From the NCBI GenBank assembly GCA_026770585.1, contig MU646472.1, forward strand, positions 407,487 through 420,146: a DNA stretch of 12,660 bases. Reading direction: 5' to 3'. This DNA comes from Baffinella frigidus. Its lineage: Eukaryota; Cryptophyceae; Cryptomonadales; Baffinellaceae. The position numbers and the translations under genes were made by a program. The notes beneath the pieces are model-generated. The model was not told the origin of the DNA. It made no database searches and saw nothing but the letters and a program-made list of their open reading frames with translations. The number at the start of each line of letters is the position of its first letter. The first letter of the stretch is position 1. Positions 6,353 to 12,627 of this stretch are shown here, in pieces.

Positions 6353-7330
6353 AACCGTACGCAGGCAGCCTCCGCCGACGCGGCTCGACATGATGCGGCA
6401 GGCTGAAACCCGGAACCCGGAACCCGGAACCCGAAAGCGGCACTGACCTTTCGGTAAATTCTGCGGTAGAGTTACCCTACGATAGTGTCACCCTAGGCTG
6501 GACATGATGCGGCAGGCTGCGCGCGGCCCGGACCAAATAGATGGGTTTTGTCTGCGAAGCCCTCTCTGTGGGGTGTTGAGAGACAGTGACACGTATGGGA
6601 GAACGGTCTCGCAGAGCGAGAGAGAGACCTTTCTTGAGACGTAAGTCCAAACCACCAAACCCTAACCAAATCCTAAACCCTAAACCGTAAACGCTAAGCA
6701 GGCAGCCGCCACCGACACGGCTCGACATGATGAGGCAGGCTGCTCGCGTCCCTGACCAAATGAAGGGTTTTGTCTTCTTCGTCTTCTTTATTACTCTCGA
6801 TACAGGTCCTAAATCAGGCTCTTAAGCCTTGAGTTGAGTGATGCAAAAGTCCATGAGCCTTAAAGAAACGGGCCCACCCCAGATGGGTTTTGTCTACGAA
6901 GCCCACTCTGTGAGGTGTTGAGAGACAGAGCCAGAGCGAGAGAGACCTTTCTTGAGACGTGACTCCAAACCCCCAACCCCTAACCAAACCCCAAACCCTA
7001 ACCCCTAAGCCCGAAACCGTACGCAGACAGCCTCCGCCGACGCGGTTGGACATGATGAGGCAGGCTGCTCGCGGCCCTGACCTCTCAGTAAACTCTATAC
7101 CCTAAACCCCAATAAACCCTACACCCTGAACCCCAACCCTCAAACCCGGAACCCGGAACCCGGAACCCGAAAGCGGCACTGACCTTTCGGTAAATTCTGC
7201 GGTAGAGTTACCCTACGGTAGTGTCACCCTAGGCTGTGTCACCCTAGGCTGGACAGTGTCACCCTACGGTAGTGTCACCCTAGACTGGACATGATGAGGC
7301 AGGCTGCGCGCGGCCCGGACCTTTCGGTAA
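6353..7330 (+). repeat. Mosaic of dispersed repeats around GACATGATGMGGCAGGCTG
   Basis: A 19-mer GACATGATGMGGCAGGCTG occurs at 6387, 6501, 6724, 7049 and 7288. Block 6407-6534 (AAGCGGCACTGACCTTTCGG, TAAATTCTGCGGTAGAGTTA) repeats 736 bp later at 7143-7321. The later copy is expanded by about 51 bp through extra GTGTCACCCTAGGCTG-type units. Block 6539-6690 (AGATGGGTTTTGTCT.. to GAGACGT) repeats at 6881-6990. Short AAACCCT tracts separate the blocks. Minus-strand frames rich in G, L, F and V merely translate these tracts. Confidence 0.75.
6784..6865 (+). pseudogene. Decayed copy of the 7811-7889 exon-like block
   Basis: A pyrimidine-rich run, then CTCTCGATACAG|GTCCTAAATCAGG..CCTTGAG|TTGAGTG, matches 7811-7889. 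The GT expected after GAG is TT and a 1-nt length change breaks the frame, so it looks inactive. Confidence 0.4.
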
Positions 7331-7560
7331 GCGCTATACCCTAAATCCCAAACCTTAAACCCTGAATCCGGAACCCGAAACCCGGAACCCGAAAGCCTCT
7401 TGCGGCCCTGACCTTTCGGTAAAATCTATACCCCAAACCCCAACTCTTCAACCCAGAAACCGAAACCCGGAACCCGAAAGCCAGGCCTCTCGCGGTGACT
7501 CCGAAACACAAAACACGAAACACGAAACCCGAAACCCGAATTCCGAAACCCGTCTCTGAA
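7331..7560 (+). repeat. Degenerate AAACCCG/CCCTAAA tracts
   Basis: CCCTAAATCCC, GAACCCGAAACCCGG, AACACGAAACACG and similar heptamer variants are interrupted by GACCTTTCGGTAA (7318 and 7412). No gene is seen. Confidence 0.75.
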
Positions 7561-7654
7561 CCCTAGAGCCTAACCCACAAGCCCTCAACCACAAAGCTTA
7601 CATCAGGTGCTGATCGGCGCACAGCCGTGGAAGTACGACTCGCTCGGGGTACTC

Positions 7655-7797
7655 CCCCCAACCCCGAAACCCCAATCCCTGAACCAAAAAAAAACGAAAC
7701 CCCAAACCCCAAACCCCAAACCACAAACCCCCAACCCCAAACCCTGAACCCGAAACCCCCCACCCCCCACCACAAACCCCAAGCTTTAAACCGCAAT
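7655..7797 (+). repeat. Degenerate AAACCCC tract
   Basis: AAACCCC and AACCCCGA variants with an A-run (7685-7694) precede the candidate coding segment. The C-rich strand is again +. Confidence 0.8.
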
Positions 7798-7830
7798 GAC
7801 GGTGTGCTCTTTTCTTCTTTATCACTCTCG

Positions 7831-8073
7831 ATGCAGGTCCTAGGTAGGCCTTCAAGCCTTGAGGTGAGTGATACAAAAATCGATGAGCCAGGTGCCTCCC
7901 GCCCTTCGCTACCCCAACCCCCAGAAATACTTGCGACCACCCGGGCATCGTTTGCGACCACCCCAGGCAACGTTTCTCAAGGCAAAGTCTATGACGTGGT
8001 GCAGGTGCAGTCAGTCGATGAGGCCTTCCACGGCTGTGCGCCTACCAGCTCCTGGTGTGTGGTTCGAGGTTGA
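7831..8073 (+). CDS. Candidate coding segment ending in an SVDEAF module
   Basis: From ATG 7831 to TGA 8071 there is an 80-codon frame. It starts MQVLGRPSSLEVSDTKIDEP, has a 7-residue internal repeat (LATTRAS/FATTPGN, about 7929-7970) and ends VYDVVQVQSVDEAFHGCAP. Its last part, 8005-8058, is a copy of the 54-nt SVDEAF module whose frame is conserved elsewhere. Good splice-like signals also lie inside: a pyrimidine-rich tract ending GATGCAG|G at 7836 and CTTGAG|GTGAGTG at 7863. So 7837-7863 could be a 27-nt exon, with 7864-8004 an intron. I recognise no family, and no membrane or signal segment is visible. The start is uncertain because the frame is open upstream through repeat DNA. It could be a live exon group or a remnant. 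Confidence 0.35.
   Translation: MQVLGRPSSLEVSDTKIDEPGASRPSLPQPPEILATTRASFATTPGNVSQGKVYDVVQVQSVDEAFHGCAPTSSWCVVRG
8005..8058 (+). other. SVDEAF module M1 (54 nt)
   Basis: Preceded by GTGCAG and followed by GTGGTT, it reads VQSVDEAFHGCAPTSSWC. Compared with M3 (8710-8763) there are eleven differences: six are synonymous third-position changes, three are first-position and two second-position. Confidence 0.5.
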
Positions 8074-8104
8074 GTGTCCATGGTGCAATGTCTCAACGTC
8101 ACGC

Positions 8105-8170
8105 TCGGCCGACATTTTCAATGTCGGTGGGCTCATACACCCTTCACAAATACATCATATGGTTGAGTAG
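8105..8170 (+). repeat. Repeat block upstream of module M2
   Basis: CGGCCGACATTTTCAATGTC (with a small hairpin at 8109-8127), then GGTGGGCTCATACACC and ACATCATATGGTTGAGTAG, recurs at 8645-8709. Each copy ends in TAG immediately before a module, so it may be the 3' part of a repeated intron. Confidence 0.7.
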
Positions 8171-8315
8171 GTGCTGTCAGTCGACGAGGCCTCGTCACAG
8201 CGTCACAGTGAACCGGGACTTAGTCCAGTGTCGTAGCACTTTGGGGGGAAAATCGTGTCACCTAACCGGAGAGGCTCATCACCTTCACGGCTGTGCGCCT
8301 ACTGGCACCTAGTGT
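8171..8315 (+). pseudogene. SVDEAF module M2, split by an insertion
   Basis: The 5' part (8171-8191, VLSVDEA) and the 3' part (8286-8315, HGCAPTGT, stop, C) are separated by about 94 bp of unrelated sequence. GAGGC occurs at both junctions (8185-8190 and about 8269-8274), a possible 5-bp target duplication. The TGG codon of other copies is TAG here, so this copy cannot be fully coding. Confidence 0.4.
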
Positions 8316-8391
8316 GTGGTCTGAGGTTGAGTGGGGAACATGGTGTATGATTGTATACACCATGTACCCCACTCAGCGTCACGCTTGGCAG
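8316..8391 (+). other. Introner-like GT...AG segment, copy A
   Basis: The 76 bp begin GTGGTCTGAG and end CTTGGCAG. A 48-bp palindrome (8328-8375, arms TGAGTGGGGAACATGGTGTA) fills the middle. Copy B at 8764-8839 has the same length and nearly the same sequence. Removing it would join TGT to GTG CTC GAC in frame. The 5' site is a weak match to the usual GTRAGT. Confidence 0.4.
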
Positions 8392-8448
8392 GTGCTCGAC
8401 TTGGACCTCTTTGACATGTCAGGTGGTGGGATGGTCTTTGGTACCGAA
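8392..8448 (+). other. DMSGGG module, copy 1
   Basis: After GGCAG, the 57 nt read VLDLDLFDMSGGGMVFGTE. The related 8979-9029 differs at eight of 51 positions: five at third positions, two at first and one at second. The frame stops being conserved at GGTACCGAA, where the foldback at 8452 begins. Confidence 0.45.
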
Positions 8449-8451
8449 GAC

Positions 8452-8593
8452 CTTATCCGGGGAAACCTATTTTTCTTTCATCTGATGGCAACGAGAATTA
8501 CCACACGAATTTTCCCTATTAGTAATATTAAAGCATTTGTGTAGTAATTTTCGTTGACATCGAATGAAAGAAAAATAGGGTTCCCCGGATAAG
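8452..8593. mobile_element. Foldback element F6
   Basis: The outer arms 8452-8481 and 8564-8593 are 30-bp inverted repeats with one mismatch (CTTATCCGGGGAA.., ..TTTTTCTTTCAT). The inner arms 8488-8506 and 8539-8557 carry GCAACGARAATTACYACAC. The same inner 19-mer pair lies inside the foldback at 10755-10912, whose outer arms differ. AC flanks both ends (8450-8451 and 8594-8595), a possible 2-bp duplication. It has no coding capacity. Confidence 0.7.
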
Positions 8594-8598
8594 ACCCG

Positions 8599-8620
8599 CT
8601 CTGCCTCACTCGGGTTGACA
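8599..8620 (+). repeat. Dispersed 22-bp motif
   Basis: This is a copy of GCTCTGCCTCACTCGGGTTG followed by AC, as at 2597 and 3837, six bases after the F6 foldback. Confidence 0.7.
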
Positions 8621-8644
8621 GAAGATGACTTGGTGCAGGTGCGT

Positions 8645-8709
8645 CGGCCGACATTTTTAATGTCGGTGGGCTCATACACCTTTATCAAATACATCATATG
8701 GTTGAGTAG
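8645..8709 (+). repeat. Repeat block upstream of module M3
   Basis: This is the second copy of 8105-8170, including the CCGACATT..AATGTCGG hairpin and the ATATGGTTGAGTAG end. Confidence 0.7.
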
Positions 8710-8763
8710 GTGCTGTCTGTTGACGAGGCGTTCCACTGCTGCGCACGTACCGGCACCTGGTGT
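8710..8763 (+). other. SVDEAF module M3 (54 nt, intact)
   Basis: Between GAGTAG and GTGGTC, it reads VLSVDEAFHCCARTGTWC with no stop. Being a multiple of three with phase-0 edges, it is a symmetric exon candidate that can be duplicated without shifting the frame. Confidence 0.5.
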
Positions 8764-8839
8764 GTGGTCTGAGGTTGAGTGGGGAACATGGTGTATGATT
8801 TTATACACCATGTACCCCACTCAGCGTCACGCTCGGCAG
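8764..8839 (+). other. Introner-like GT...AG segment, copy B
   Basis: The 76 bp run from GTGGTCTGAG to CTCGGCAG with the 48-bp palindrome at 8776-8823. Its removal would join TGT to TTG CTG TCT GTA GAC in frame, continuing as LLSVDEAF. Confidence 0.4.
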
Positions 8840-8905
8840 TTGCTGTCTGTAGACGAGGCGTTTGGCGCTGAACCAAGTCCCGGTACAACCCCTGCACGGC
8901 TCTAG
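8840..8905 (+). other. SVDEAF module M4 with a divergent tail
   Basis: It reads LLSVDEAFGAEPSPGTTPAR then L and a TAG at 8903-8905. The first eight codons match the family and the rest is different. It could be a terminal exon or a remnant. Confidence 0.4.
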
Positions 8906-8939
8906 GTTGGCCCTTGAGCCTTGAGATAACGTGGTGCAG

Positions 8940-9029
8940 GTGCTGTCTGTTGACGAGGCGTTCGAGCCGGCGCTGGAGGACATCGATTTCTTCGACATGT
9001 CCGGCGGTGGGATGGCCTTTGGTACCGAA
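8940..9029 (+). other. SVDEAF-DMSGGG module M5 (90 nt)
   Basis: After GTGGTGCAG, the frame reads VLSVDEAFEPALEDIDFFDM followed by SGGGMAFGTE, joining the two conserved peptides that occur apart elsewhere. In frame, the upstream residues VVQ match those before M1 (DVVQ). At GGTACCGAA the sequence passes into an AAACACG tract, so the 3' end is lost or is a splice point. It is rich in Asp and Glu and no known domain is recognised. Confidence 0.45.
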
Positions 9030-9278
9030 ACCCGAAACACGAAACACGAAACACGAAACACGGAAACCGAAAACCGAAACCTGAAACACGAAACACGGAA
9101 ACCGAAGACCGAAAACCGAAACCTGAAACACGAAACACGAAACACGAAGCACGAAATCTGTGAACCCGAGACCCGAAACCCGAAACCCTAATCGATAAAC
9201 CCTAACCCTCAAACCATAAACCCGAAACTCGAAACCCCACACCTTAACCCCTAAACCCTAAACCTTGAACCCTGTCTC
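9030..9278 (+). repeat. Degenerate AAACACG/AAACCCG/CCCTAAA tract
   Basis: CACGAAA heptamers with CCGAAAA variants change gradually to CCCTAAC and CCCTAAA, with the C-rich strand on +. A larger period is visible: GAAACCGAAAACCGAAACCT recurs in near copy about 45 bp apart (9064 and 9107). Confidence 0.85.
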
Positions 9279-9344
9279 TTGGTTCTCGAACAGGGTTAGC
9301 AAGCAGGCGGTCATACCCACGCAGGGCTGGAGGGGGGGGTATTC

Positions 9345-9436
9345 AAAAGTCAATTTCCAAGGGAAAATTGGATTCAAAAGTCAATTCTAGGCAGAAAACG
9401 GCTCCAAGGGCGCCCCAATGGCTCAAAGGGCGCCCC
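9345..9436 (+). repeat. Short tandem duplications
   Basis: ATTCAAAAGTCAATT occurs twice (about 9340 and 9372) and GGCTCMAAGGGCGCCCC occurs twice (about 9401 and 9420). No gene is seen. Confidence 0.6.
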
Positions 9437-9507
9437 AGGAATACCCCCACGTAGCGTCCTGTGTAGAACGGCAGACACCCTCGACCGGATTTGGATCGCC
9501 CGGTTTG

Positions 9508-9611
9508 CTGGGTGTGGAGTGCGTCCTGTGGAAGCCAGGACGCACTCCATAGAAGACAGGACGCACTCCATACAGGACGCACTCCACACCCAGAAGACAG
9601 GACGCACTCCA
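9508..9611 (+). repeat. CAGGACGCACTCCA array with an inverted copy
   Basis: The 14-mer CAGGACGCACTCCA lies at 9536, 9557, 9573 and 9598. Its reverse complement lies at 9515-9528. The 22-bp arms 9508-9529 and 9572-9593 are perfect inverted repeats around a 42-nt loop. Three spacers share GAAGA. Confidence 0.85.
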
Positions 9612-9880
9612 TCTTCATAAACCCGGTCTTGACCTCCCTGTGGAAGGTCTTTTTCTGTCAGCCTCCCGTCCTCAGACCACTAAGCAGCGACCGAAGACCT
9701 ATTCTCCTTGAAGTCAAGGTGAAATTCCGGTTAGGTTCTGGGGTAATGGATAAGATTCTAGTTCAAATCGTTTAGATGGACTGTATCCGTGAAGTCCCCG
9801 GTGGCTGCTAAGTGGAGCCTTTGGTTCAATTTCATCTAGAAACATACCATAATCTATCCACATAAGGCGATCTGCTCCCA
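9612..9880. other. Unassigned spacer
   Basis: A frame across this stretch (IFINPVLTSLWKVFFCQPPV) looks mildly protein-like but lacks support. ATCGTTTAGATGGAC at 9767-9781 echoes the F5 loop. GATAAGATTCTAG and CTAGAAA..AATCTATCC form a weak inverted pair (9750-9858). Confidence 0.35.
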
Positions 9881-9903
9881 CTCTGAGGGCTGGTGGTGCG
9901 CGG

Positions 9904-9940
9904 GACTGGCAGGAGGGTTCGGGGGCGCTCCATCTGGCAT
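9904..9940 (+). repeat. GGCAGGAGGGTTCGG repeat, copy 1
   Basis: GGCAGGAGGGTTCGGGGGCG then CTCCATCTGGCATA is repeated in diverged form inside 10348-10450 and 10651-10755. A small hairpin, GAAGTTCG..CGAACTTC, follows at 9971-9999. Confidence 0.6.
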
Positions 9941-10021
9941 AGAGCCAATCTGGTAGGACTTGGCCAAAGCGAAGTTCGAAGTTGCGAGATTGCGAACTTC
10001 TAGATGCCCCGCTCGCCCTCG

Positions 10022-10343
10022 GCGATACGCCAGAGCCCGAGGGCGATATGTCAGATGGAGCCCCATCATACGCTCCTACCTATGCCTATGCCTCAAGTGC
10101 CCATGGGGTCAAAATTGACCCCAAAGAGGTCGGGCATGTTTGACCCTTAGCAGGTTGGGGGCCCCTACGTATATACCTCTTAAGTGCCCAGTAGGCGCAT
10201 GCGCCCTACCGTAGGGCCCTAGGACCTGTCTAGGACCTCTGTGGGGTCAATTTTGACCCCATGGGCACTTGAGGCATAGGCATAGGTAGGAGCGTATGAT
10301 GGGGCTCCATCTGACATATCGCCCTCGGGCTCTGGCGTATCGC
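10022..10343. mobile_element. Large foldback element F7
   Basis: The arms 10022-10122 and 10243-10343 are inverted repeats with no mismatch seen, and pairing continues with one mismatch to 10132/10233. The loop is about 100 bp and holds a GTAGGCGCATGCGCC hairpin and CTACCGTAGGGCCCTAGG, a motif shared with the F1 core. GGGGTCAAAATTGACCCC inside each arm is itself a palindrome. No gene is seen. Near-identical arms imply recent formation or ongoing correction. Confidence 0.85.
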
Positions 10344-10347
10344 GCTA

Positions 10348-10450
10348 TGGCCCACAACGGAGAAAACCGCCCCAGCCACCCTGAACTGAGGCGTGGGGTA
10401 TCGGCAGGGGGGTTTGGGGGGCGCTCCGTTTGGCATACCGCCCTCGGCCT
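10348..10450 (+). repeat. ~105-bp direct repeat, copy 1
   Basis: It contains GAGGCGTGGGGTATCGGCAG and GGGGCGCTCCGTTTGGCATA, and matches 10651-10753 at roughly 80-85%. It begins directly at the outer edge of the F7 foldback. Confidence 0.7.
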
Positions 10451-10478
10451 TCCCTGTTTCAATACGGTGTTGTAACTG

Positions 10479-10604
10479 CCACGCCAGAGTCTTCGAAGGG
10501 GTTGCCAAAAGTCGATTTTCCCTCAAGGGCAGTGGTTTTCAAAAGTGGATACCGTACCCACATACGGTTTAAAAGATTTTCCCCCTTCCTCCAGTCTGGC
10601 GTGG
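10479..10604. repeat. Inverted-repeat element F8
   Basis: CCACGCCAGAGT (10479) and its partner ending TCTGGCGTGG (10604) bound 126 bp, with weak inward pairing of GAAGGGG. A small hairpin, ACCGTACCCACATACGGT, lies inside (10549-10567). It sits between the two ~105-bp direct repeats. Confidence 0.5.
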
Positions 10605-10650
10605 TGCGCGGGATTAGTACCAGCTTGCAGCCATTGTTTCACTCTTTTCG

Positions 10651-10753
10651 TGGCCCACCACGGAGACAACCGCGCTAGCCACCCTAAACTGAGGCGTGGG
10701 GTATTGACAGGGGGATTCGGGGGCGCTCCGTTCGGCGCATCGCCCGTGGGCTC
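10651..10753 (+). repeat. ~105-bp direct repeat, copy 2
   Basis: This is the second copy of 10348-10450. It ends where the F9 foldback starts. Confidence 0.7.
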
Positions 10754-10754
10754 A

Positions 10755-10912
10755 ATCTCATCCTGGGTAGTATTTCTGAGAAATACGATCCTGGCAACGA
10801 AAATTACTACACACCGCACATTTTCAGTCACGTCCGTGTAGTAATTTTCGTTGCAAATCGAATCGGAGATCCCCGAAATCGTATTTCTCAGAAATACTCG
10901 CCGGGATGAAAT
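10755..10912. mobile_element. Foldback element F9
   Basis: The outer arms read ATCTCATCC..GTATTTCTGAGAAATACGAT and its inverse at 10880-10912. The inner arms GCAACGAAAATTACTACAC lie at 10794-10812 and, inverted, at 10836-10854. The inner pair is shared with F6 (8488/8539) while the outer arms are not. The outer end resembles 4031-4062. Confidence 0.75.
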
Positions 10913-10919
10913 CCCCTCA

Positions 10920-10980
10920 CGCGCAGGCTCGGGCCTATCGCGCACGGGCTCGGGCTTGTCGCGCACGGGCTCGGGCTTGT
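10920..10980 (+). repeat. 21-bp minisatellite, about three copies
   Basis: The unit CGCGCACGGGCTCGGGCTTG plus T occurs exactly at 10939 and 10960, with a shortened copy from 10920. A frame through it repeats RTGSGLS, a by-product of the 21-bp period. Confidence 0.85.
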
Positions 10981-11055
10981 CGCGGTATGCATCGCCGTTG
11001 CACGGTGTTGTGCCGCGTTCGGGCTCGCCGGGTCACACAGGTCTGAAGAGCACCC

Positions 11056-11152
11056 ATAGAGTACCCAGAAAATATGGGACCCATAAAACACCCGTAAAAA
11101 GTATAGGACCCATAAAACACCCGTAAAAAGTATAGGACCCTTAAGATACCCA
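11056..11152 (+). repeat. 29-bp minisatellite
   Basis: TATRGGACCCATAAAACACC then CGTAAAAAG repeats at 11073, 11102 and, diverged, at 11131, with a partial unit before it. ATAAAATCACAAGACTGTG and TTAAATCACAAAACTTTG follow as another pair (11150-11205). Confidence 0.85.
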
Positions 11153-11280
11153 TAAAATCACAAGACTGTGTTTTGTGCCCGTTAAATCACAAAACTTTGC
11201 TTTAGGGTTGAAGGTGTGGGGTTTAGAAGGGAGGCCGCGCGGTGTGACTCTCGCGGTTGCACGATTTCGAATAACCCCTT

Positions 11281-11340
11281 AGCGATCAGACCTAGGACCC
11301 TACGGTAGGCAATCCGTAGGGACATAGGGGGGGTTCCTAC
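11281..11340. repeat. F1-core-like remnant
   Basis: CCTAGGACCCTACGGTAGGC then AATCCGTAGG resembles one arm of the F1 core (CCTAGGACCTCCTACCGTAGG) with changed order. It may be a decayed arm. Confidence 0.35.
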
Positions 11341-11477
11341 GGATAAGGTAACGGAAAGGTGGCCCGATGTGGGCCGAAAATCCTTTCGTAGCCCTCTGTG
11401 TGGTTGTACAAACTGCAGGACTTCCGCAACGTTCTTGAAAGCACATAAGCGTTTTGGTTTTTATGTAGTCTCGCTTT

Positions 11478-11725
11478 GATGTACTTCCTCAATAAAGCAA
11501 CTCTCTCTCTCTAAAGCACACCTCGATCACGCGCCCCATTCGAGCCTCATAACCCCTCAATTCCGCAACCGAGAACCCCCCCACACATTTCGCATTTGCA
11601 CGTCGAGAATTTCGCGTGTGACTTACCCCTCGGTTTCGGGATTGAGGGGTTATGAGGCTCGCATGGGACGCGTGGTTCGAGGTGTGCTTTCGAGAGAGAG
11701 AGCTGCTTGATTGAGAAAGTACATC
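11478..11725. mobile_element. Foldback element F10
   Basis: The arms 11478-11573 and 11629-11725 are inverted repeats of about 95 bp with scattered mismatches, sharing AAAGCACACCTCGA and GAGCCTCATAACCCCTCAAT. A CT run in the left arm faces a GA run in the right. The loop is about 55 bp. No gene is seen. Confidence 0.8.
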
Positions 11726-11949
11726 AGCATGTGACTGACCCCCCGTCACGCCCAGGGTTTTCTCGGTCTCCGTTAGGCATCAACATGCGGGGTCAAACTC
11801 TCGGATCAAACTCTATGCCCAACTCGCCAGCGTCGTCCTGCGTCTCGTACGCTCCCCACCCCTTTTGGTGCGTTGGTGCTTTGTATTACACTCACATCGA
11901 AGGCCCCGCCCACCGAACTCTTGAGGAGATGGGAACGATCTACGGATGA
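11707..11949 (+). CDS. Doubtful ORF, 80 codons
   Basis: The frame starts inside the F10 arm, so the first residues are unlikely to be real. The later part (SCVSYAPHPFWCVGALYYTH then IEGPAHRTLEEMGTIYG) has a mixed amino-acid composition and is not repeat-derived. The minus strand is equally open over 11806-12081 (GRVILEDLIQNPSVQPLWVV..), so strand and coding status are undecided. There is no recognised family. Confidence 0.15.
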   Translation: MIEKVHQHVTDPPSRPGFSRSPLGINMRGQTLGSNSMPNSPASSCVSYAPHPFWCVGALYYTHIEGPAHRTLEEMGTIYG

Positions 11950-12074
11950 GCTCCCCGGAACTACCCACAGGGGTTGGACCGAGGGGTTTTGAATGAGATC
12001 CTCGAGGATCACCCGCCCACCCCGGTTTCCGAACTCCTGAACCCGAGACCCGATACGCGAAACTCTAAACCTTG

Positions 12075-12192
12075 AATTCAAACCCTAAACCCTAAACCCT
12101 AAACCCTAAACCCTAAACCCTAAACCCTTAACCCTAAACCTTAAACCCTAAACCCTGAACACTGAACACTAAACACTAAACCCTAAATCCTA
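12075..12192 (+). repeat. Interstitial telomere-like tract
   Basis: CCCTAAA is near-perfect from about 12082 to 12127, then degenerates to CCCTTAA, CCCTGAACACTGAACACTAA and CCCTAAATCC. CAACAACAACACCACCACC follows. Confidence 0.9.
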
Positions 12193-12279
12193 ATCAACAA
12201 CAACACCACCACCATCCCCACATAAGTCTTAAACCATAAACCTTAAACCACAAACACGAAAAATTAAATCCTATACCCA

Positions 12280-12424
12280 CCCTAAACCCTAAACCCTAAA
12301 CCCTAAACCCTAAACCCTAAACCCTAAACCCTAAACCCTAAACCCTAAAACCCAAACCCCAAACCCTAAACCCTAAACCCTAAACCCTAAACCCCAAACC
12401 CTAAATCCTAACCCCTAAACCCTC
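12280..12424 (+). repeat. Interstitial CCCTAAA array
   Basis: About ten uninterrupted CCCTAAA units fill 12280-12348, then CCCAAACCCC and further CCCTAAA runs to about 12424. The C-rich strand is + and more DNA follows, including a transposable-element end at 12628, so this is not the chromosome terminus within the window. Confidence 0.95.
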
Positions 12425-12462
12425 AAGCGTACCCCTCCCCACCAGGCGCACAGCCTCGGAAT

Positions 12463-12600
12463 TCCGTCACATTCCGTCACGTTAGAGGCAACGGCCTCTA
12501 AACCATAAACGTAACCTCTAAGCCCTGAACCATCAACGTAACCCCTAACCCTTAAACGTAACCCCTAACCCCTGAACCCCAACCCCCAAACCCCCGCAGC
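12463..12600 (+). repeat. Short tandem and degenerate AACCCCTAA tract
   Basis: ATTCCGTCAC is duplicated at 12462-12481. Degenerate CCTCTAAACC, AACGTAACCCC and CCCTTAAACG units follow. Confidence 0.6.
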
Positions 12601-12627
12601 AAGATGCAGGCGGGGAGAGGGCTTTCA

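Noticed and set aside
6106-7053. Minus-strand frames rich in GFGVWGLGF repeats (also 8694-9242 and 7563-7970)
   Set aside because: They simply translate degenerate TTTAGGG-type heptamers; a 7-bp unit keeps all frames open and no non-repeat domain is present.
8329-8374. Intrinsic (rho-independent) terminator hairpin
   Set aside because: There is no T-run after the stem, the genome is eukaryotic, and the palindrome is part of a repeated GT...AG segment.
9508-9611. CRISPR-like array of 14-mers
   Set aside because: The repeats are too short, the spacers are 2-11 bp and not unique, one copy is inverted, and the genome context is eukaryotic.
10523-10966. 147-codon minus-strand frame
   Set aside because: It runs through the F9 foldback, a direct repeat and a 21-bp minisatellite, and the repeated RNTI segments are the two arms of the hairpin.
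11806-12081. 91-codon minus-strand frame
   Set aside because: It begins in heptamer repeat DNA, overlaps an equally open + frame, and neither has repeat-copy or family support, so no strand can be chosen.
12280-12424. True chromosome end
   Set aside because: The C-rich strand would belong at a left end, yet sequence continues on both sides, including an F1 terminus at 12628.
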